Positions 5,759-10,759 of a stretch of DNA of 11,236 nucleotides are shown piece by piece (within the stretch, counting starts at the first letter, position 1; every line of letters begins with the position of its first letter). The translations under genes and the position numbers were made by a program. Under the pieces are notes generated by a model. It had not been told where the DNA came from. It saw only the letters and a program-made list of their open reading frames with translations, and searched no databases. This DNA comes from Clostridia bacterium (GTDB lineage: Bacteria > Bacillota > Clostridia > Christensenellales > Aristaeellaceae): the NCBI GenBank assembly GCA_017537105.1, contig JAFWBZ010000150.1:1-11236 (forward strand), read 5' to 3'.

Positions 5759-7105
5759 TTACTTATCCAGGATCTCCAGGGTGACCTGCAAATCCAGGGT
5801 GGTGTAGCCGCCGCCCACGGTCAACGTGCCGTTGCTGCTGCCGTAGTTGCTGCTGTTGTCGTCGTTGCCGTAGCCATAGCCGCCGTAGCCGCCGAACCCG
5901 CCGAAGCCGAAGCCGAAGGGCCAGTTGCCGTAGTAGTTATTGCCGTTGCCGTAATAGTTGTTGTTGACCATGCCGGCGTTGTTGTAGCGCACCACGGTGA
6001 CGGTCACGGTGTCGCCGGGCTGGAACTTGTCCAGCAGGGTGGTCAGTTCGCGCAGGGACTTGATGCGCTCGCCGTTGATGGCGGTGATGAAGTCATACTG
6101 CTTGATGCCGGCCTTCTGGGCGGGGCTGTCGTCGTTGACGGAGTAGACGCACACGCTGGCGGGTGCATAGTCGTTCATCGGCTCGTCCGGGCCATCGTAG
6201 TCGCCCACGGTGACGCCCATCTGCGGACGCAGCACCTTGCCGTTTTCGATCAGCTGCTGGGCGATGGGGTAGGCGGTCTCGATCGGGATGGCGAAGCCCA
6301 GGCCCTCATAGCTGGTGGAGGAGTAGTAGGAACCGGCGTACTTCAGGGTGTTGATGCCGATCAGGTTGCCCTGGTAGTCGAACAGGCCGCCGCCGGAGTT
6401 GCCGGAGTTGATGGCCGCGTCGTGCTGGATGTAGTCCACGTTGCGGGTGGTGTTGTCGCTGGAGACGCTGGTGCGCTGCAGGGCGGAGATGATGCCCTGG
6501 GTCACGGTGTTGGCCAGCACCTCGCCGCCGGGATTGCCGATGGCGATGACGGTGGAGCCGACCTTCAGGCTCTCGCTGGAGCCGATGGAGACGGGCACCA
6601 GGGTGTCGGCCTGATCGGTGACCTTCAGCACCGCCAGGTCCAGGGAGGAGTCCGCGCCGGCCAGCGTCGCGTCCACCTTGTCGCCGGAGGGCATCAGCAC
6701 CTGGTAGGCGTTGCCGTCTCCGATGACGTGATAGTTGGTCAGCACGTAGCCGCCCTCGGCGATGACCACGCCGCTGCCCTGGGCCAGCATTTTGTCCTGT
6801 ACGCCGTAGTTGCGGTCCCAGTCCTGGGTGTTGGTGATGATGCCGACCACGGAGTTGGCGTTCTTCTCGGCGACGTAGATCGCCGGGCTGGTGTCGATGA
6901 CGGGCGAGCCCGCAGCGGAGACGTTGGTGTTCTCGTCGGTGGCCTCGGCGCTGGCCGCGACCAGCTTCGGCATGCCGTTCAGGGCGAACACGCCGCCGAT
7001 GGCGAGCGCACACACCAGCATCAGGGACATGAGCAGCATCGCACCGGAATGGTGCTTCCGGACATTCCTGCGATGGTTTCTGCGAACGTTGTTTGCATAT
7101 TTCAT
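5759..7105 (-). CDS. htrA: Membrane-anchored HtrA/DegP-type serine protease with a PDZ insert
   Basis: A 448-residue quality-control protease acting outside the cell membrane. A basic cytoplasmic N-terminus (RRNHRRNVRKHH) precedes one membrane segment (about residues 22-43). The trypsin-like domain (about 75-285) has the catalytic triad His126 (TNYHVIG), Asp156 (SSLDLAVL) and Ser237 (NSGNSGGGLF). A single PDZ domain (about 293-446) includes SPAQKAGIKQYDFITAINGE. Between its last two predicted strands (TVTVVR and LDLQVTLEI) sits a roughly 60-residue Gly/Tyr/Asn/Phe-rich insert (about 375-434), absent from family members I know. The ATG at 7105 follows AAAGGAG at 9 nt. It has its own promoter and is monocistronic; no CIRCE site is seen. 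Confidence 0.95.
   Translation of the reverse strand: MKYANNVRRNHRRNVRKHHSGAMLLMSLMLVCALAIGGVFALNGMPKLVAASAEATDENTNVSAAGSPVIDTSPAIYVAEKNANSVVGIITNTQDWDRNYGVQDKMLAQGSGVVIAEGGYVLTNYHVIGDGNAYQVLMPSGDKVDATLAGADSSLDLAVLKVTDQADTLVPVSIGSSESLKVGSTVIAIGNPGGEVLANTVTQGIISALQRTSVSSDNTTRNVDYIQHDAAINSGNSGGGLFDYQGNLIGINTLKYAGSYYSSTSYEGLGFAIPIETAYPIAQQLIENGKVLRPQMGVTVGDYDGPDEPMNDYAPASVCVYSVNDDSPAQKAGIKQYDFITAINGERIKSLRELTTLLDKFQPGDTVTVTVVRYNNAGMVNNNYYGNGNNYYGNWPFGFGFGGFGGYGGYGYGNDDNSSNYGSSNGTLTVGGGYTTLDLQVTLEILDK
5804..5986 (-). other. Low-complexity Gly/Tyr/Asn-rich segment within htrA
   Basis: These codons specify repeats such as NNYYGNGNNYYGN and FGFGGFGGYGGYGYG, ending in NDDNSSNYGSSN and a glycine-rich stretch. 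The composition is unlike the rest of the protease and resembles disordered or adhesive low-complexity sequence. The DNA shows short imperfect GCCGTA- and GCCGAA-type iterations on the plus strand, consistent with growth by replication slippage. Confidence 0.85.
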
Positions 7106-7181
7106 AATTGGCAGCTCCTTTCAAAGCCCATGGGTCGGATGTTTTGCGGCACCGGGAAACGGATTCCCGCTTGCTGGGATT

Positions 7182-7210
7182 ATTATATGGTCAGGATAGA
7201 TCAAAGTCAA
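7182..7210 (-). promoter_or_regulatory. Sigma-A-type promoter of htrA
   Basis: On the minus strand TTGACT (7205-7210) and TATAAT (7182-7187) are separated by 17 bp. The start is expected near 7175, giving a leader of about 70 nt that contains a 6-bp hairpin, CGGGAA-loop-TTCCCG (7153-7169), ahead of the ribosome site at 7115-7121. Confidence 0.82.
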
Positions 7211-7334
7211 TAAACAAACCTTCGATGATTTGTGAACAAACTGAAAATCCTGAATCGCCGCAAACAGTATTCGCTGGGTCGCGCGTTTTTCATGCGCGCA
7301 GGCCGGGCGATGAGGAAAGAAAGGACGCATGCCC

Positions 7335-7352
7335 CGCGCGCGCACGCGCGCG
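7335..7352. other. Alternating CG tract capable of hairpin or Z-DNA
   Basis: CGCGCGCGCACGCGCGCG is 18 nt of strict pyrimidine-purine alternation and also an inverted repeat with 8-bp arms. It lies 6 bp beyond the araC-family stop codon; on the minus strand it is followed by a pyrimidine-rich CCTTTCTTTCC stretch, so it may act as a weak terminator. The rest of 7211-7358 holds no recognisable gene. Confidence 0.4.
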
Positions 7353-7358
7353 AAGCGA

Positions 7359-8156
7359 TCACTGGGTCGGCGCGCCTTCGGCAGGGGACTCCGGCTTGTA
7401 CCACTGCTTGCGGTAGGTGCGGGGCGTGATGCCCTCGTATTTTCGGAAGATGCTGTCGAAGTAGGTGGCGGTATAGCCCACCTCCTCCGCGACCTGGATC
7501 ATCGGGATGCCCGTCGTGCGCAGCAGGTGCTTGGCGCGGGCCAGGCGCGTGCGCGCCAGATATTCGTTGGGGGAAAACCCGGTGTAGCGCTTGAACAGCT
7601 TTTGCAGGTGATATTTGTTGATGGAAAAGAACTGTGCGAGGTGGTCCAGCGTGATGTCGTCGCGGTAGTGGGCGTCGATGTACTCCCGAATGCCCGAGAC
7701 GTAGTGGGGGATCTGCTGGACGCTGACCGTCTTGCCCGCGCACCGGATGCAGCTCGCCATCAGCTGCGTCAGGTAGCCGGAGGCCTGGATGTCGTCCCGC
7801 GGGGTCCTGCCGCCGCTGCGGTAGAGCTCGAACAGGCTGCCGAAGAGGGTGGAGAAGGAGTCCTCCAGGCCCGGCGACACCACCGGGGAGCCCTGGTTTT
7901 GCTCCAGGAAGGTCTCGTAGTAGGTCTGCGCAGTCGCACCGTACAGGTGTACCCACAGCACGTGCCAATGCCCGGTCTCCGGCGCGGTGCAGTAGTAGTG
8001 CGGCCGCTGGCAGTCCAGCCAGAACAGCGTTCCCGGCTGCAGCGCGTGGGTCGCGCCGTTGTAGGTCAGGCTGGATGAACAGGAATGGCGGTAGCAAATG
8101 TTACCGGGCACTGCCCGGAAAAATACAAACAGTGCCAACACAGACATCGGCCCCAT
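7359..8156 (-). CDS. AraC-family regulator, 5' end replaced by repeat DNA (possible pseudogene)
   Basis: The open frame encodes 265 residues. From residue 30 onward it is a normal AraC/XylS regulator: a cupin-like sensor part (LTYNGATHALQPGTLFWLDC) and a C-terminal double helix-turn-helix (about 155-255) with ITLDHLAQFFSINKYHLQKLF, GFSPNEYLARTRLARAKHLL and IPMIQVAEEVGYTATYFDSIF. Residues 1-29 are not family sequence: they are encoded by the 47-bp repeat at 8072-8118 and the spacer beyond it. The usual first few tens of sensor residues are missing. The ATG at 8156 has no ribosome site and I see no promoter. The frame stays open across the junction and the DNA-binding domain is intact, so a shortened product from an internal start is possible, but loss of function looks more likely. 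The regulon is unknown. Confidence 0.75.
   Translation of the reverse strand: MGPMSVLALFVFFRAVPGNICYRHSCSSSLTYNGATHALQPGTLFWLDCQRPHYYCTAPETGHWHVLWVHLYGATAQTYYETFLEQNQGSPVVSPGLEDSFSTLFGSLFELYRSGGRTPRDDIQASGYLTQLMASCIRCAGKTVSVQQIPHYVSGIREYIDAHYRDDITLDHLAQFFSINKYHLQKLFKRYTGFSPNEYLARTRLARAKHLLRTTGIPMIQVAEEVGYTATYFDSIFRKYEGITPRTYRKQWYKPESPAEGAPTQ
8072..8118. repeat. 47-bp direct repeat, copy 1
   Basis: Identical to 8172-8218 except at one base (T8102 versus C8202), and offset from it by exactly 100 bp. Its left edge coincides with the point where AraC-family homology stops. Its right part is one 30-bp unit of the tandem array and contains the small palindrome CCGGGC-ACT-GCCCGG. Confidence 0.93.
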
Positions 8157-8173
8157 GCTCTACGGGGCCGATG
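8145..8173. repeat. 10-bp inverted repeat between the repeat copies
   Basis: CATCGGCCCC (8145-8154) pairs perfectly with GGGGCCGATG (8164-8173) around a 9-nt loop. The right arm runs into the start of repeat copy 2. It may be the end structure of a small mobile element, or a hairpin ending transcripts from the upstream membrane-protein gene; no U tract directly follows it. Confidence 0.7.
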
Positions 8174-8218
8174 GATGAACAGGAATGGCGGTAGCAAATG
8201 TCACCGGGCACTGCCCGG
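8172..8218. repeat. 47-bp direct repeat, copy 2
   Basis: Second copy of the 47-bp sequence. Its last 30 bp (8189-8218) form the first unit of the tandem array, so this copy continues directly into two more units, whereas copy 1 does not. Confidence 0.93.
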
Positions 8219-8278
8219 CGGAAGCAAATGTCACCGGGCACCGCCCGGCGGTATCAAATGTCATCGGGCACCGCCCGG
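8189..8278. repeat. Three tandem 30-bp units with internal palindromes
   Basis: Units at 8189-8218, 8219-8248 and 8249-8278 are head-to-tail without spacers and differ by only two to four bases. Each ends in a CCGGGC-NNN-GCCCGG-type dyad (ACT in the first, ACC in the second; the third has TCGGGC in the left arm). The array stops at 8278, directly against the stop codon of the 8279-8794 gene. Because the unit is a multiple of three, frames stay open through it on both strands; I do not think it is coding. Confidence 0.93.
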
Positions 8279-8794
8279 TCAGCGGGCGGCGCGCAGCACG
8301 CCCTGGCTGTAGCGGGCCACCAGCAATTCACGGATCCGCGTCATGCAGGCGAGCATGTCCGCCTGGGCGAGGTCGGTGGGAGCCTCATTGCGGAATGCGC
8401 TCTCGTAGGCGCTGAAGGCAGTGTTGATCGAGCTGATGTCGGCGTCGGTCAGCAGCCGGTAGCGCGCGCCGAAGGACTTGGTCAGGGCTTCGTTCAGGGT
8501 GGTTGAGGCGATGAAGTAGTTTTTCATCTGGGGGATGACGGCGTTTCTGAGATCTGCGTTGGGAACCGTGGTCATGTCGAAGGTCTGAATCAACATATAC
8601 AGATTCGAGTACAGTGATTCACCCAGATCGCTGCGCACCGTGGTATAATTGCGTTGCATATTCACCCGCATATTGGCGGATATGCAGAGGACCACGATCA
8701 ATGCCACCACCAGCGCGAGGCAGGCGCCGAGCAGCAGCTTTTCCCGCCGACTCATTTCTGAGAAATCAGGCAGGCTTGCCTTGAGCTTTTCCAT
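8279..8794 (-). CDS. Unrecognised small membrane protein
   Basis: A 171-residue protein that I do not recognise. A short charged N-terminus (MEKLKASLPDFSEMSRREK) leads into one strongly hydrophobic segment (about residues 19-41, LLLGACLALVVALIVVLCI). A roughly 130-residue, mostly helical extracytoplasmic part follows (for example DADISSINTAFSAYESAFRNE), which suggests a helical bundle. No catalytic motif is seen. The ATG at 8794 was chosen because GGGAGGG lies 8 nt upstream; a longer in-frame reading to 8947 would be encoded by the AT-rich repeat region and lacks a ribosome site. Downstream it abuts the tandem repeats. No convincing promoter was found; TATACT near 8830 lacks a good -35. Confidence 0.82.
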   Translation of the reverse strand: MEKLKASLPDFSEMSRREKLLLGACLALVVALIVVLCISANMRVNMQRNYTTVRSDLGESLYSNLYMLIQTFDMTTVPNADLRNAVIPQMKNYFIASTTLNEALTKSFGARYRLLTDADISSINTAFSAYESAFRNEAPTDLAQADMLACMTRIRELLVARYSQGVLRAAR

Positions 8795-8814
8795 TGTGTC
8801 GACCCTCCCGAATG

Positions 8815-8975
8815 ATTTGTCACAGGATAGTATATGTGCCTCAACAAATGTATATGCATTGCATACGATAATAAAAATACGACGGTTTATGCATCGAATC
8901 CTGCCGCGATTTGTGAAAATAAATGCATATATGCAGCGAATACTCACATGTATATTTCATTATTTATGCATTGAA
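8815..8975. repeat. AT-rich intergenic region with four TATGCA-type repeats
   Basis: This stretch is clearly more AT-rich than its surroundings. It holds four same-direction copies of a TATGCA motif starting at 8853, 8888, 8930 and 8965, spaced 35, 42 and 35 bp. The last three extend to TATGCANNGAA; the first is instead the palindrome TATGCA-T-TGCATA. A further palindrome, TGCATATATGCA, lies at 8924-8935. It separates divergent genes and probably binds a regulator, or is a remnant of transferred DNA. No gene is seen. Confidence 0.6.
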
Positions 8976-9006
8976 GCACAATGGGCGCACAATGGGGCTG
9001 CATTGT
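8976..9006. promoter_or_regulatory. Helically phased GCACAATGGG direct repeats
   Basis: GCACAATGGG occurs at 8976-8985 and again at 8987-8996, an 11-bp period (about one helical turn). An inverted CATTGT follows at 9001-9006. The group ends 24 bp upstream of the -35 of the aldo/keto reductase promoter, a position suited to an activator or repressor. No regulator is identified. Confidence 0.4.
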
Positions 9007-9030
9007 CGTCATATTTTCCAGGGCCGGGAA

Positions 9031-9059
9031 TTGCGCGACGGGCGGGGAAATGCTATAAT
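9031..9059 (+). promoter_or_regulatory. Promoter of the aldo/keto reductase gene
   Basis: A weak -35 TTGCGC (9031-9036), 17-bp spacer and perfect -10 TATAAT (9054-9059). The start is expected near 9066, so the leader is only about 23 nt and begins close to the ribosome site. Confidence 0.7.
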
Positions 9060-9088
9060 CAGAGGAGAAAAGAAAAGGAGGTCAGGCC

Positions 9089-10039
9089 ATGCGCTACAGA
9101 GAATTCGGAGGAAAGCGGACTGCGGTGGTCGCGCTGGGCAGCACAGACTTCGGTGGGCGCTTTTCCGAGGGACAGTGCCGCGAATTCATGGACGCCTACG
9201 AGGCCATCGGCGGCAACTTTCTGGACACCGCGAGGATCTACGGGGATTTTGTCGGAAAGCGGCAGGGCGAGAGCGAAAAGGTGATCGGACGCTGGCTGGA
9301 GGCGCGGGACCGGGACGCCTTCTTCCTGAGCACCAAGGGCGCGCATCCGGACCCCGACCACATGGAGATCGGCCGGCTGAGCCGCGGGGAGGTCACCGAC
9401 GACTTCTGCCGCAGCCTCGAGAACCTGCGCACCGATTACGTGGACATCTATTGGCTGCACCGCGACGATCGCTCCCGCGCCGTGGGGGACATCGTGGAGA
9501 CGCTGAACAGCCTGCTGGAAACCGGCGGCACGCGGCTGGTGGGCGTGTCCAACTGGTCCCCGGAGCGAATCCGGGAGGCCAATGTCTACGCCGCCGCCCA
9601 CGGCCTGCACGGCATCGACGCCAACCAGCCCCGATACAGCCTGGCGCGGCAGATGACCGTGGAGGATCCGACGCTCTACCCGATGGACGCGGAGACGGAC
9701 CGGCTCCACCGGGAGACCGGCCTGACGCTGGTGCCCTTCTCCTCCCAGGCCAAAGGGTTCTTCTCCAAGCTCTTCGCGCTGGGGCCGGAGGGCCTGCCCG
9801 AAAAGACCCGGCGCCGCTTCTACTGCCCCGGGAACCTGGAGATCTACGAGCGCGTCCTACGGGTGCGCGAGGAGACGGGGCTCTCCGTGGGCGCCATCGC
9901 CCTGGCGTTTTTGACCTGTCAGCCCTATCCGACGTTCCCGCTGGCGGGCGTCAGCCGCGTGAGCCAGGTCGAGGCGCTGGCCGAGGCGGGGGACGCGGTG
10001 ATCACCGATGCGCAGCGGGACTACCTGTTTCACTTTTAG
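9089..10039 (+). CDS. Aldo/keto reductase
   Basis: A 316-residue NADPH-type oxidoreductase of the AKR superfamily. The catalytic tetrad is visible: Asp46 and Tyr51 (NFLDTARIYGD), Lys83 (LSTKGAH) and His124 (DIYWLHRDD). Other family signatures are VGVSNWSPERI, DANQPRYSL and LVPFSSQAKGFFS, the last near the cofactor phosphate-binding loop. The ATG at 9089 follows AAGGAGGT. It is a single-gene unit with its own promoter and a terminator at 10057. The physiological substrate is not evident; aldehydes such as lactaldehyde from fucose breakdown are conceivable but nothing in the sequence shows it. Confidence 0.94.
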   Translation: MRYREFGGKRTAVVALGSTDFGGRFSEGQCREFMDAYEAIGGNFLDTARIYGDFVGKRQGESEKVIGRWLEARDRDAFFLSTKGAHPDPDHMEIGRLSRGEVTDDFCRSLENLRTDYVDIYWLHRDDRSRAVGDIVETLNSLLETGGTRLVGVSNWSPERIREANVYAAAHGLHGIDANQPRYSLARQMTVEDPTLYPMDAETDRLHRETGLTLVPFSSQAKGFFSKLFALGPEGLPEKTRRRFYCPGNLEIYERVLRVREETGLSVGAIALAFLTCQPYPTFPLAGVSRVSQVEALAEAGDAVITDAQRDYLFHF

Positions 10040-10056
10040 GCCATTCACTGCAAAAA

Positions 10057-10101
10057 GGTGCGGGGGCATCGAAATCTGTTCGATGTCCCCGCGCCGTTTT
10101 T
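10057..10101. terminator. Bidirectional Rho-independent terminator
   Basis: A 17-bp stem (10057-10073 with 10079-10095, two G-T wobbles) closes an ATCTG loop. TTTTT follows at 10097-10101 on the plus strand, and AAAAA at 10052-10056 gives a T run for the minus strand. It serves the aldo/keto reductase and the convergent Rrf2-family gene, whose stop codon lies 1 bp away. Confidence 0.94.
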
Positions 10102-10102
10102 C

Positions 10103-10537
10103 TCAGATCTTCTTCAGGGAAAACTCCGGAACCCTGTTTTCGACGACGTCTTCCAGCGTAATGCCGTTCAGGTATTCGAATATCAGCCGGTTCAGCCCCT
10201 GCCATATGGGCAGCGTCTGGCAGCCCTCCCGGCGGGGACAGGTGTTCACCGGCGTCTCCAGACAGCTCACCGGCGCGAGCGAGCCCTCGACGGCGGCGAG
10301 GATTTCGGAGACGGTGTACGCCCCGGTGGGCCGGGCGAGCATGTAGCCGCCCTGATATCCGCGCACGGCGCGCAGCATGCCGCACTGGCTCAGGTGGAGT
10401 GCGATCTGCTCCAGGTATTTTTTGGAAATTTCCTGCCGGGCAGCGATGTCCTTGAGCGCCACATAGCCCTTGTGCTGGTTCTGGGCGATATCCATCATCA
10501 TTCGAAGCGCATAGCGCCCTTTGGTAGACAGTTTCAT
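10103..10537 (-). CDS. Rrf2-family transcriptional regulator, probable Fe-S sensor
   Basis: A 144-residue winged-helix regulator. The N-terminus MKLSTKGRYALRMMMDIA is the family hallmark, followed by the helix-turn-helix (ALKDIAARQEISKKYLEQI) and wing (LRAVRGYQGGYMLARP). Three cysteines, Cys92, Cys100 and Cys106 (SCLETPVNTCPRREGC), occupy the positions that bind a [2Fe-2S] cluster in IscR (92, 98, 104), though the first gap is two residues longer. This suggests sensing of iron-sulfur status, redox or nitric oxide. The ATG at 10537 has a GGAGGAG site. No isc/suf or cysteine genes are nearby, so it is an orphan regulator here; CymR-like cysteine control is an alternative, but CymR lacks these cysteines as far as I recall. 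Confidence 0.93.
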   Translation of the reverse strand: MKLSTKGRYALRMMMDIAQNQHKGYVALKDIAARQEISKKYLEQIALHLSQCGMLRAVRGYQGGYMLARPTGAYTVSEILAAVEGSLAPVSCLETPVNTCPRREGCQTLPIWQGLNRLIFEYLNGITLEDVVENRVPEFSLKKI

Positions 10538-10581
10538 TTCTTCTCCTCCCCCTGAACGGGCGTGAATCGATAATCCACCCG

Positions 10582-10601
10582 GCGATGGCAGAATCCATCG
10601 C
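10582..10601. promoter_or_regulatory. Inverted repeat in the Rrf2 gene leader, possible autoregulatory site
   Basis: GCGATGG (10582-10588) and CCATCGC (10595-10601) are perfect 7-bp arms around a 6-nt gap. It lies about 10-30 bp downstream of the predicted transcription start. Rrf2 regulators often repress their own genes, so an operator is plausible; a leader hairpin is the alternative. Confidence 0.45.
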
Positions 10602-10617
10602 GCCCGCTCTGTACATT

Positions 10618-10646
10618 ATCATATCATGCAGAGAAGGTTATTTCAA
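10618..10646 (-). promoter_or_regulatory. Sigma-A-type promoter of the Rrf2-family gene
   Basis: On the minus strand TTGAAA (10641-10646) and TATGAT (10618-10623) are separated by 17 bp. The start is expected near 10611, about 75 nt before the ATG. Confidence 0.75.
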
Positions 10647-10668
10647 GGTAATGCCGCGTTTTTGTCAG

Positions 10669-10680
10669 CGCGTTAACGCG
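10669..10680. promoter_or_regulatory. 12-bp perfect palindrome
   Basis: CGCGTTAACGCG lies 22 bp upstream of the -35 of the Rrf2-gene promoter and beyond the phosphofructokinase terminator. Its position suits an upstream operator; it may also pair as part of CCGCGTT/AACGCGG (10654-10660 with 10675-10681). Function is unproven. Confidence 0.35.
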
Positions 10681-10710
10681 GAAACAGGCGGCAAAATCGC
10701 GCGGGACAAC

Positions 10711-10746
10711 AAAAGGGAGCCCGGCTTCTTCAAGCGAGGCTCCCTT
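10711..10746 (-). terminator. Rho-independent terminator of the phosphofructokinase gene
   Basis: On the minus strand AAGGGAGCC (10738-10746) pairs with GGCTCCCTT (10713-10721) around a 16-nt loop that can itself pair weakly. The T run TTTTGTTGT follows. It begins 13 bp after the gene's stop codon. Confidence 0.9.
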
Positions 10747-10759
10747 GTCGGCCCTGTCC

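Noticed and set aside
5183..7213. A 676-codon plus-strand open frame
   Set aside because: Its first part is out of frame with the 5068-5700 gene and the remainder is antisense to htrA. The Val/Ala/Gly-rich composition has no domain, and the htrA catalytic triad on the other strand is decisive.
8189..8278. CRISPR array
   Set aside because: The 30-bp units are directly head-to-tail with no spacers, and no cas gene is in the window.
8085..8506. Plus-strand peptides with 10-residue repeats (VANVTGHCP-like)
   Set aside because: The 30-bp unit length keeps every frame open, so apparent peptide repeats are expected. There is no ribosome site and the frames run antisense into the 8279-8794 gene.
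8795..8947. N-terminal extension of the 8279-8794 protein to an ATG at 8947
   Set aside because: The added residues derive from the AT-rich TATGCA repeat region, have no ribosome site, and precede a much better start at 8794.
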